The translations under genes and the position numbers were made by a program. This document shows, piece by piece, positions 1-6,350 of a stretch of DNA of 43,835 nt; positions within the stretch are counted from its first letter, which is position 1, and each line of letters begins with the position of its first letter. The stretch spans positions 1 to 43,835 of the forward strand of contig JAGCPJ010000075.1 in the NCBI GenBank assembly GCA_017965765.1. The letters are read 5' to 3'. The DNA is from Bacteroidales bacterium (lineage in GTDB: Bacteria > Bacteroidota > Bacteroidia > Bacteroidales > F082). The notes under the pieces are model-generated. The model ran no database searches. It was not told the DNA's origin and was given only the letters and a program-made list of their open reading frames with translations.

Positions 1-498
1 CGTATTGTCCGTCTCCCTCTGAACAAAATCGGTTCCATCAACAAAATCAACAAAGCTTACGCCAAGCTGGAGCAAGAGTATGAGCGTGAACCCAATGCAG
101 AGGAGATTGCCGAGGTGCTGGAAATCACGGAGGCAGAGGTCAAAGAATCCATGAAAAATGCCGGACGTCACATCTCGATGGACGCCCCGCTGATCCAAGA
201 CGAAGACAACACCATGTACGACGTCCTGAAGAGCGAAGAGGCACCCACCCCTGAGACGGAACTTCTGTATGAGTCGTTACGCAAAGAAATTGACCGAGCC
301 ATCTCCACGCTGACACCGCGTGAGGCCGATGTGGTCCGACTTTATTTCGGATTGAACGGCAGTCACCCGATGACATTGGAGGAGATTGGAGAAAAGTTTG
401 ACTTGACGCGTGAACGTGTGCGTCAGATTAAGGAGAAGGCCATTCGTAGGTTGAAACACACGAGCAGAAGCAAGATCCTTAAGAGTTATCTCGGTTAA
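1..498 (+). CDS. rpoD: RNA polymerase primary sigma factor RpoD, C-terminal part
   Basis: This is the C-terminal half of the housekeeping sigma-70 factor, which directs RNA polymerase to promoters. The frame is open from base 1, so the start lies outside the window. The visible part begins in region 3 (RLPLNKIGSINKINKAY) and contains region 4, with the -35-recognising helix-turn-helix LTRERVRQIKEKAIRRLKH. The end, SRSKILKSYLG, is typical of the short Bacteroidota primary sigma factor. The internal ATG at 115 is not the start, because conserved sigma sequence runs upstream of it. An intrinsic terminator follows 16 bases after the stop. Family identity is certain; only the N-terminus is missing. 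Confidence 0.97.
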   Translation, partial: RIVRLPLNKIGSINKINKAYAKLEQEYEREPNAEEIAEVLEITEAEVKESMKNAGRHISMDAPLIQDEDNTMYDVLKSEEAPTPETELLYESLRKEIDRAISTLTPREADVVRLYFGLNGSHPMTLEEIGEKFDLTRERVRQIKEKAIRRLKHTSRSKILKSYLG

Positions 499-513
499 GA
501 TCTTTGGATTTTT

Positions 514-547
514 AAAAAAGCCCTTCGGAAACGGAGGGCTTTTTTTT
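514..547. terminator. Intrinsic terminator after rpoD
   Basis: A GC-rich stem of about 9 bp (AGCCCTTCG paired with CGGAGGGCT, one wobble pair, GAAA loop) is followed by eight T. The mirror side has a run of A, so it can work in both directions. On the minus strand it follows directly on the stop of the gene remnant at 546-716. Confidence 0.85.
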
Positions 548-716
548 ATCCTTCGAGGGTCGCCTGACGGGGTTGTTTGGCGGTGAAGTCGTTGTAGCCG
601 TAGAAAGAGTTGTTGCGTATACATGAAACATGAAAGTCGAACACTGCCTTACCCTGCGATAGATTGCTGACAAGGCAAAAATAAGATTGTTTTATGAAAG
701 AAACAAGATTTTGGAA
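546..716 (-). pseudogene. Possible 3' remnant of a minus-strand gene
   Basis: Read on the minus strand, in frame after the toxin stop codon, there is an open stretch of about 50 codons ending in TAA just before the rpoD terminator. Its last part reads LSQGKAVFDFHV, then NNSFYGYNDFT and KQPRQATLEG. This has the codon choice and composition of real protein rather than random translation. No start codon is present and the upstream half is more AT-rich. I infer that a gene once ended here, convergent with rpoD, and lost its 5' part when the toxin-antitoxin pair arrived. I do not recognise the family, and chance cannot be ruled out. Confidence 0.3.
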
Positions 717-1034
717 TTATTTCATCCCATCCACAAGGTGTTCTGGCAATATTTTAGTATTCCAGACATCCTCAATAAAGACAGTCTGTAGCTCCTCATC
801 GTATCGATAGATGAGTTTCACATGCTTCTGAACAAACACATACCGATAAACCATCTCTTTGTCATTCAACAATGGCTCTCTAGTTCCCGATTCCGGGAAC
901 TTACAGATTCTTTCAATCCTGGCGTCAGTACTCTTAATAAAACCTGACGCCGTCGGTTCACCAAAAGTCTGGGCACAATACTCCAACTGCTCAATCCAAT
1001 GTTGTTGAGCCTTTTCACGCCAATCAACAACCAT
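717..1034 (-). CDS. RelE/ParE-family toxin
   Basis: A 105-residue protein with the size and pattern of the RelE/ParE toxin superfamily: an N-terminal helical hairpin (WREKAQQHWIEQLEYCAQTFG), a central RIERICKFPESGTREPLL strand region, and a C-terminal sheet containing VYRYVFVQKHVKLIYRY and VFIEDVWNT. Members are either mRNA interferases (RelE) or gyrase poisons (ParE). The sequence alone does not decide which. Its start overlaps the end of the upstream small gene by 11 bases, so the two are translationally coupled, as is usual for type II toxin-antitoxin modules. The surrounding DNA is more AT-rich than the flanking housekeeping genes, which suggests acquisition. Confidence 0.8.
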   Translation of the reverse strand: MVVDWREKAQQHWIEQLEYCAQTFGEPTASGFIKSTDARIERICKFPESGTREPLLNDKEMVYRYVFVQKHVKLIYRYDEELQTVFIEDVWNTKILPEHLVDGMK

Positions 1035-1233
1035 ATTTCTTAAGCAATTCCCAAGCCCGCCTCATTACTTCTTCATGTGGCACTACTTTCCCCTCAGCGA
1101 TATCACGCTCCGCTTCCTCGATACGACGATGAGCTTCTTCTCTGGTTGTCGGAGCATAAAAATCTTTATCCATTGGAATTGCTTTATTGATGCTGCGAAG
1201 ATAACTGCTTTTTTGAATACTTAGCGCTTTCAT
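1024..1233 (-). CDS. Putative antitoxin of the RelE/ParE-type module
   Basis: A 69-residue charged protein lies directly upstream of the toxin and overlaps it by 11 bases. The second half (EEAHRRIEEAERDIAEGKVVPHEEVMRRAWELLKKYG) resembles the helical, toxin-wrapping tail of small type II antitoxins, whose signature is often an E-G-x-V-x-x-x-E-V box. I see no clear DNA-binding domain in the N-terminal 30 residues. The assignment therefore rests mainly on gene order, size and this tail. A TAnnTTTG promoter box lies about 50 bases upstream. Confidence 0.7.
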   Translation of the reverse strand: MKALSIQKSSYLRSINKAIPMDKDFYAPTTREEAHRRIEEAERDIAEGKVVPHEEVMRRAWELLKKYGC

Positions 1234-1281
1234 GAGATACTTTTTCTTCGATTTTTATAGCTTCTTTTGTTATTTCATCAG

Positions 1282-1289
1282 CAAAGATA
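1282..1289 (-). promoter_or_regulatory. Bacteroidota -7 box for the toxin-antitoxin pair
   Basis: TATCTTTG on the minus strand matches the Bacteroidota consensus TAnnTTTG and lies 48 bases before the antitoxin ATG. No clear -33 TTG is visible. The flanking 1290-1400 stretch is very AT-rich and holds no gene. Confidence 0.4.
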
Positions 1290-1428
1290 ATATAAATATT
1301 TTGATTATTACGTTAAATTTAATTAATTTATTTCTAATTTATAATAATAATCAAAACTTCAATAATATAGAACTTATCTAGTAATTAAAAAAATCAAAAA
1401 AAACCTTCATCATTCCACGAAGATTGAA

Positions 1429-1436
1429 TATATTTG
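1429..1436 (+). promoter_or_regulatory. Bacteroidota -7 box upstream of rpe
   Basis: TATATTTG matches TAnnTTTG and lies 48 bases before the rpe start, just upstream of the heptamer tract. No good -33 TTG is seen at the expected distance. Confidence 0.35.
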
Positions 1437-1455
1437 CCACAATAAAACTCTTGAC

Positions 1456-1483
1456 TTTTATCTTTTATCTATTATCTATTATC
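1456..1483 (+). repeat. Heptamer tandem repeat at the rpe start
   Basis: Four 7-base units in a row: TTTTATC twice, then TATTATC twice. The tract ends one base before the rpe ATG, so it forms the entire proximal leader where a ribosome binding site would otherwise be. It is one of several boundary tracts in this window that have different unit sequences. Confidence 0.85.
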
Positions 1484-1484
1484 T

Positions 1485-2129
1485 ATGAAACTGCTCGCCC
1501 CTTCCCTGCTCTCTGCGGATTTCCTCAACCTAGGAAAAGACATCGACATGGTCAACCGCAGCGAGGCCGACTGGTTCCACTGCGACATCATGGATGGCCG
1601 CTTCGTGCCCAACATCTCGTTCGGCATCCCCGTAGTACAAGCCATCAGCCAGCAAGCTGAAAAACCGCTGGACGTCCACCTGATGATCGTAGAGCCCGAA
1701 AAATATTTTGAGGCCTTCGTCAAGGCAGGTGCAGACATCATCACCTTCCACTACGAGGCTAGCACCCATATCCATCGTGCCGTGCAGCAGCTGAAGGCCC
1801 TCGGCGTGAAGGCTGGCGTAGTACTGAATCCGCATACCCCCGTGGCCGTGCTGGAAGATATCGTCGGCGACCTCGATTTAGTGCTTTTAATGAGTGTGAA
1901 CCCCGGCTTCGGCGGACAACAGTTCATCGAGCGCACCTTCGGGAAGATCCGTAGGCTGAAAGCGATGATCGAAGACCAAGGACTTGACACCATGATCGAG
2001 GTGGATGGCGGGGTAAACACCCAAAATGCCGCCGCACTTTATGAAGCAGGAGCCGACATCCTCGTGGCTGGCAATGCCGTGTTCAAATCCGAAGACCCCG
2101 AAGAAACCATTCGAATCTTGAAATCTTGA
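1485..2129 (+). CDS. rpe: Ribulose-phosphate 3-epimerase
   Basis: A cytoplasmic TIM-barrel enzyme that interconverts ribulose 5-phosphate and xylulose 5-phosphate in the pentose phosphate pathway. Its 214 residues match the usual length. Metal and catalytic residues are visible: His32 and Asp34 in FHCDIMDG, His65 in DVHLMI, and Asp174 in EVDGG. The phosphate-binding loop is LMSVNPGFGGQ (about 135-145). The ATG at 1485 gives the canonical MKLLAPSLLSADF start. The last codons (RILKS, stop) run into an octamer-like repeat shared with the following spacer. It stands alone between the toxin-antitoxin patch and pepD. Confidence 0.97.
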   Translation: MKLLAPSLLSADFLNLGKDIDMVNRSEADWFHCDIMDGRFVPNISFGIPVVQAISQQAEKPLDVHLMIVEPEKYFEAFVKAGADIITFHYEASTHIHRAVQQLKALGVKAGVVLNPHTPVAVLEDIVGDLDLVLLMSVNPGFGGQQFIERTFGKIRRLKAMIEDQGLDTMIEVDGGVNTQNAAALYEAGADILVAGNAVFKSEDPEETIRILKS

Positions 2130-2207
2130 ACGGCGAATTTTACGAATTAAACGAATCTTGAACGGCGAATTTTACGAATTAAACGAATTTTGAAATTTTG
2201 AAATTCT
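2124..2207 (+). repeat. 32-bp direct duplication plus octamer tract between rpe and pepD
   Basis: A 32-base unit starting TCTTGAACGGCGAATTTTAC occurs twice, head to tail and without mismatch, at 2124-2155 and 2156-2187. The first copy starts inside the rpe stop region. It is followed by an octamer series (GAATTTTG, AAATTTTG, AAATTCTA) up to the pepD leader. Inside the 32-mer there is a weaker 9-base period built on CGAAT. No terminator hairpin is visible here. Confidence 0.85.
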
Positions 2208-2228
2208 AAATCTTTAAATCCTACATAC

Positions 2229-3689
2229 ATGAACGAATCCATCTTAAAACTCGCCCCTGCGGGCATGTGGAAGGAATTCCAAGGCATTCTCAACGTGCCA
2301 CGTCCCTCCAAGAAAGAAGCCAAAATGGTCGAATACCTTGAAAAATGGGCCAAAGACCACAAAGTGAAATACGTCAAAGAGAAATGCGGCAACATCATCA
2401 TGACCGTGCCGGCCACCAAAGGCATGGAAGACCGTAAGATGATCGCCCTCCAGGCCCACATGGACATGGTGTGCGAGAAGAACGGCGACAAAGTGCACGA
2501 CTTTGAGAAAGACCCCATCGAGGCCGTCATCAAAGGCGAATGGCTGCACGCCAACGGCACCACCCTCGGTGCTGACGACGGCATCGGCGTGGCCGCTGCG
2601 CTGGCTGTCATCGCCGACCCAAAGGTGAAACACGGTCCGCTGGAATGCATCTTCACCGTCGATGAAGAGACCGGCCTCACCGGCGCCGAAGCCCTCGACC
2701 CGAAACACATGAAGAGCCGCATCCTCCTCAACCTCGACTCTGAAGACGAAGGCGAGATCTTCATCGGCTGCGCCGGCGGTATGGACACCATCGTGAAGAT
2801 GTGGTACGACCTGGAACCCGCTCCGGAAAACGCCACCGCTTACCGCGTCACCGTGAAAGGCCTTAAAGGTGGCCACTCCGGCGACGACATCAACAAGAAC
2901 CTCGCCAACGCCAACAAACTGCTGACCCGCATCCTCTGGGATGCCACAGGCCGTTATGACTTCGCCCTCTACGACTTCCAAGGCGGCAACCTCCGCAACG
3001 CCATCGCCCGCGAAGCTACCGCCGTGGGTTATCTGCCTAACGAATGCTGCGACGACTTCGTGAAATACTGCAAGGAGATGGAAGGTTACTTCAAGAACGA
3101 ATACCAAGTGGCCGACCCAGGCATCACCGTCGTAGCCGAGAAAGCCGAGATCCAGCCGGATGTCGTCATTGACGAAGTGTCACAGTTCGAGCTGCTCAAC
3201 GCACTCTACGCCTGCCCTCACGGCGTCATCGAATGGTCACAAACCATCCCGAACTTCGTGGAGACATCCACCAACCTGGCTTCCTGCAAGAAGAGAGAAG
3301 GCTACTTCTTCATCCAGACCTCACAGCGTAGCTCCATCGACTCAGCCAAGGAAAACGTCGCCAACATGGTGGAGACCATCTTCAACCTCGCCGGCGCCGA
3401 CGTGGAACACACCGACGGCTACCCAGGCTGGACCCCCAACCCCAAGTCGAAGATCTGCGACATCGCCGTGAAAGTCTATAAGAAACGCTTTGGCAAAGAC
3501 CCGAAGGTGCGCGCCATCCACGCCGGACTGGAATGCGGCCTCATCGGCGACAAGATCAAAGGCATGGACATGATCAGCTTCGGTCCTACCCTCCGCGGCG
3601 TCCACTCCCCAGACGAACGCCTCGAAATCAAGACCGCACAGATGTTCTGGGACTTCCTCTGCGACATCCTTAAGAACGCGCCGAAATAA
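2229..3689 (+). CDS. pepD: Aminoacyl-histidine dipeptidase (M20 family, cytosol nonspecific dipeptidase)
   Basis: A zinc dipeptidase of the PepD type that hydrolyses a broad range of dipeptides, including X-His, in the cytoplasm. Its 486 residues match the usual 480-490. The di-metal site is visible: His77 and Asp79 in LQAHMDMV, Asp116 in LGADDGIG, the catalytic glutamate pair at 146-147 in VDEETGLTG, Asp170 in LNLDSEDEG, and a C-terminal His in RGVHSPDERLE. The lid or dimerisation domain is marked by KGLKGGHSGDDI (about 215). There is no signal peptide. The stop codon lies at the edge of an inverted repeat, and a plus-strand terminator follows about 90 bases later inside the convergent gene. 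Confidence 0.96.
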   Translation: MNESILKLAPAGMWKEFQGILNVPRPSKKEAKMVEYLEKWAKDHKVKYVKEKCGNIIMTVPATKGMEDRKMIALQAHMDMVCEKNGDKVHDFEKDPIEAVIKGEWLHANGTTLGADDGIGVAAALAVIADPKVKHGPLECIFTVDEETGLTGAEALDPKHMKSRILLNLDSEDEGEIFIGCAGGMDTIVKMWYDLEPAPENATAYRVTVKGLKGGHSGDDINKNLANANKLLTRILWDATGRYDFALYDFQGGNLRNAIAREATAVGYLPNECCDDFVKYCKEMEGYFKNEYQVADPGITVVAEKAEIQPDVVIDEVSQFELLNALYACPHGVIEWSQTIPNFVETSTNLASCKKREGYFFIQTSQRSSIDSAKENVANMVETIFNLAGADVEHTDGYPGWTPNPKSKICDIAVKVYKKRFGKDPKVRAIHAGLECGLIGDKIKGMDMISFGPTLRGVHSPDERLEIKTAQMFWDFLCDILKNAPK

Positions 3690-3757
3690 TGCGGAATGCG
3701 GAATTATTGCCTCCAGGAGGTTAATTCCGAATTCCGCATTCAGAATTCCGCATTCTC
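3688..3757. repeat. AATGCGG-type repeat forming a long hairpin between convergent genes
   Basis: Units of AATGCGG and its complement form an inverted repeat. A 19-base arm at 3688-3706 pairs with 3722-3740 with one mismatch. The intervening 15 bases contain CCTCC-A-GGAGG, which extends the hairpin. A third GAATTCCGCATT copy follows at 3743-3754. The pepD stop (3687-3689) and the stop of the minus-strand FeoB partner (3721-3723) both lie at or inside the structure, so the repeat supplies part of both gene ends. Confidence 0.8.
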
Positions 3758-3912
3758 TTCAAGGGACAATCAACATTACAGGAGGCGCAACTGCCTCCTG
3801 TTTTTTTATCCTTACTGTCACAACAGGAGCGCTTGCCTTTGCGCAAGGTGACAACCGCCAGCACCACAAGGGCTAGCACTACGAGCAAAACGATGACTGT
3901 AGCAAGATTCAT
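3721..3912 (-). CDS. FeoB-associated Cys-rich membrane protein
   Basis: A 63-residue protein with one N-terminal membrane helix (TVIVLLVVLALVVLAVVTL, about residues 5-24), a basic stretch, and a cysteine cluster (SCCDSKDKK, then SCASCNVDCPL). This matches the small Cys-rich proteins found beside feoB in many anaerobes. Their role in ferrous iron uptake is unproven; metal handling at the FeoB pore is a reasonable guess. Its ATG overlaps the feoB stop by 4 bases (ATGA), so it is translationally coupled. The last ten residues (RNSECGIRN and neighbours) are encoded by the AATGCGG repeat and are not typical of the family. Confidence 0.82.
   Translation of the reverse strand: MNLATVIVLLVVLALVVLAVVTLRKGKRSCCDSKDKKTGGSCASCNVDCPLKRMRNSECGIRN
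3778..3807 (+). terminator. Intrinsic terminator for pepD, inside the opposite gene
   Basis: ACAGGAGGC pairs perfectly with GCCTCCTGT across a 6-base loop and is followed by seven T. It faces the plus strand and should end pepD transcription. It lies within the coding sequence of the minus-strand FeoB partner, in the part encoding its cysteine cluster. Confidence 0.75.
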
Positions 3913-6266
3913 CCGATGACCGCGTTAGCAAGGAGATAGGCCAGCCAAGCAACAAGCCAGGCAACTACACACTGGAAAACGATGATGAAAAACATCCACT
4001 TGGTGCCCAATTCGCGACGGATGGACGCGACAGCGGCCACGCAAGGCGTGTAGAGCAGGCAGAACACCAACATGGAGATCGATGTGACCGTAGTGAACAA
4101 AGGCATGGCATTCAGCACCTCCAAAGTAGCGACCACGCTCTCTTTGGCCATGAACCCACTGATCAAGGCCGTCACCACCTGCCAGTTGCCCAATCCCAGC
4201 GGACGGAACACCGGAGCGATCCACCCCGCCACACTGGCCAGCATACTGCCTTCACCATTCTCCACCATCTGGAAATGGAAGTCAAAAGTCTGCAGGAACC
4301 AGATCACCAAGGTAGCCAAGAAGATGACCGTGAACGCACGTTGCACGAAGTCCTTGGTCTTGTCCCACAACAGATGCGCCACATTCTTGGCACTTGGCAG
4401 ACGGTAGTTGGGCAGTTCCATCACAAAAGGCGCCACATCACCTTTACGTCCCACCCATTTGGTAATCAACGCCGTGACGATGCCGACAATGATGCCCAGA
4501 AGATAGAGACAAATCAGCACCAAGCCCCCATGACCGGGGAAAAACATACTGGTGAAAAACCCATAGATCGGGATCTTAGCCGAGCAGCTCATGAAAGGCG
4601 TCAGCAAGACAGTGCGCCAACGGTCGTGCGTGGAATGCAGTGTGCGCGAAGCCATCACTGCTGGTACAGTGCATCCGAAACCAATCAACATAGGCACGAT
4701 ACTATGCCCTGTAAGGCCAAGCTTACGCAGGAAACTGTCGCTCACAAAAGCCACACGGGCCATGTAGCCACTATCCTCAAGCAGACTCAAGAAGAAAAAC
4801 AGCAGGATGATGATGGGCACAAAGCTCAGCACACTACCCACGCCACCAAAGATGCCGTCAACCACCAGGGATTGCACCGCCGGGTTGACATCCCAACGGG
4901 CCAAGGCTGCACCGCAGACCCCGGCAAGCCATGTGATGCCCTGATCAAGCCAATCTTGCAACGGAGCGCCGATAAGGTCGATGGAGAGATAGATGATGGC
5001 CACCATCACCAAAACGAAAATCGGGATGGAGGTCCATTTCCCGGTAAGGATCCGGTCCATGCGACGACTACGGCGGTATTCCTTGCTTTCCTTAGGTTTC
5101 ACCACCGTCTTTCCGCAGAGGCGCTTGATAAAGGTGAAACGCATCTCAGCCATCGCAGCGGCACGGTCAAGACCTCGTTCCTCTTCCATCTGGACAATGA
5201 GATGTTCCAAGGTCTCCTTCTCGTTTTGAGAAAGATGCAATGCCTCCATCACCACCTCGTCGCCTTCGATAAGCTTGGAAGCGGCAAAACGCACAGGGAT
5301 GTCAGCTCGTTGGGCATGGTCTTCAATGAGATGCATGATGCTATGCAGACAACGATGCACTGCGCCTCCATGGTCGTCCTTGTCGCAGAAATCCTGCCGC
5401 AAGGGGGCCTCCTGATATTGTGCGATATGGATGGCGTGATCCACCAACTCGGAGATGCCTTCGTTTTTCGAGGCAGAGATGGGAACCACAGGCAACCCCA
5501 AGATTTTCTCCATTTCATTGACCAGGATGGTACCGCCATTGTTCCGTACCTCATCCATCATATTGAGTGCCAGCACCATGGGAACGCCAAGTTCCATCAA
5601 CTGCATGGTAAGGTAAAGGTTGCGCTCGATGTTGTTGGCATCCACGATATTGATGATGGCCTTGGGCTTCTCATCGATGATGAATTGGCGGGAGACAATC
5701 TCTTCTGAGGTATAAGGCGACAGCGAATAGATCCCGGGCAAGTCGGTGACAGAAGTCTCAGGATGGCCTTTGATCACACCGTCCTTACGATCCACGGTGA
5801 CCCCTGGGAAGTTGCCCACATGCTGGTTGGCGCCAGTCAGCTGGTTGAAGAGCGTCGTCTTGCCACAATTCTGCTGTCCAGCCAAGGCAAAGGTAAGCTT
5901 GGTACCCTTGGGAAGCGGATTCTCATGGGTCTTGTCGTGATAGATGCCTTCCTCACCGAGACCCGGGTGGGCGTTATGGTCGTGCAATGCCGTGGCATAG
6001 AGCTTGTTGGGATCCATCGGGTCCACCGTCGGCTCTTCCTCAGAGGGTTCCACCTCGATGAGTCTGGCATCAGCGATGCGCAACGTCAGTGAATAGCCAT
6101 GGATTAAAACCTCCATCGGGTCTCCCAAGGGGGCATACTTCACCAACTTGACGTATGCATCAGGAATGACGCCCATATCGAGAAAATGCTGACGACGCGG
6201 ACCTTCGCCACCGACTTTTTTTACGATGGCCGACTTACCGATCTCGAGTTTATCCAGTGTAATCAT
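3909..6266 (-). CDS. feoB: Ferrous iron transporter FeoA-FeoB fusion
   Basis: An inner-membrane GTP-dependent Fe(II) importer. Residues 1-72 are a FeoA (SH3-like) domain. After a linker follows the FeoB G domain with G1 GQQNCGKTT (130-138), the G2 region HVGNFPGVTVDRK, G3 DLPG and G4 NMMD. The C-terminal half is a multi-helix pore with Gate motifs such as FVPIIILLFFFLSLLEDSGY and GFGCTVPAVMASRTL. An in-frame ATG 57 bases upstream is possible, but the ATG at 6266 begins the canonical FeoA sequence MITLDKLEIG and has a promoter box close upstream. The predicted length is 785 residues. FeoA-FeoB fusion is common in this phylum. The small Cys-rich gene downstream is in the same operon. Confidence 0.96.
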   Translation of the reverse strand: MITLDKLEIGKSAIVKKVGGEGPRRQHFLDMGVIPDAYVKLVKYAPLGDPMEVLIHGYSLTLRIADARLIEVEPSEEEPTVDPMDPNKLYATALHDHNAHPGLGEEGIYHDKTHENPLPKGTKLTFALAGQQNCGKTTLFNQLTGANQHVGNFPGVTVDRKDGVIKGHPETSVTDLPGIYSLSPYTSEEIVSRQFIIDEKPKAIINIVDANNIERNLYLTMQLMELGVPMVLALNMMDEVRNNGGTILVNEMEKILGLPVVPISASKNEGISELVDHAIHIAQYQEAPLRQDFCDKDDHGGAVHRCLHSIMHLIEDHAQRADIPVRFAASKLIEGDEVVMEALHLSQNEKETLEHLIVQMEEERGLDRAAAMAEMRFTFIKRLCGKTVVKPKESKEYRRSRRMDRILTGKWTSIPIFVLVMVAIIYLSIDLIGAPLQDWLDQGITWLAGVCGAALARWDVNPAVQSLVVDGIFGGVGSVLSFVPIIILLFFFLSLLEDSGYMARVAFVSDSFLRKLGLTGHSIVPMLIGFGCTVPAVMASRTLHSTHDRWRTVLLTPFMSCSAKIPIYGFFTSMFFPGHGGLVLICLYLLGIIVGIVTALITKWVGRKGDVAPFVMELPNYRLPSAKNVAHLLWDKTKDFVQRAFTVIFLATLVIWFLQTFDFHFQMVENGEGSMLASVAGWIAPVFRPLGLGNWQVVTALISGFMAKESVVATLEVLNAMPLFTTVTSISMLVFCLLYTPCVAAVASIRRELGTKWMFFIIVFQCVVAWLVAWLAYLLANAVIG

Positions 6267-6285
6267 AGCAATCCGTTTTAGACGG

Positions 6286-6293
6286 CAAAGGTA
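6286..6293 (-). promoter_or_regulatory. Bacteroidota promoter of the feo operon
   Basis: TACCTTTG on the minus strand fits TAnnTTTG. A TTG lies 20 bases further upstream, at 6314-6316, at the usual -33 spacing. The predicted leader is about 15 bases, which supports the FeoA start at 6266. Confidence 0.5.
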
Positions 6294-6350
6294 AGGAGGA
6301 TGGTCCAGCGCCCCAATCCCCATTTATGGTGATATTCCCACCATTTATCA

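Noticed and set aside
1456..2207. CRISPR array
   Set aside because: Repeat units are 7-9 and 32 bases and directly adjacent, with no spacers. No cas genes are in the window.
2147..3107. Minus-strand open frames opposite pepD
   Set aside because: They are antisense shadows of a well-conserved dipeptidase with high GC third positions; they have no motifs and no promoter.
4275..5708. Long plus-strand open frame (477 codons) opposite feoB
   Set aside because: It is antisense to the highly conserved FeoB sequence, is rich in His/Gln/Asp from reversed codons, and matches no family. It is a shadow of GC-rich coding DNA.
3909..6266. FeoA-FeoB fusion as a novelty
   Set aside because: The fusion is widespread in Bacteroidota and all motifs are intact.
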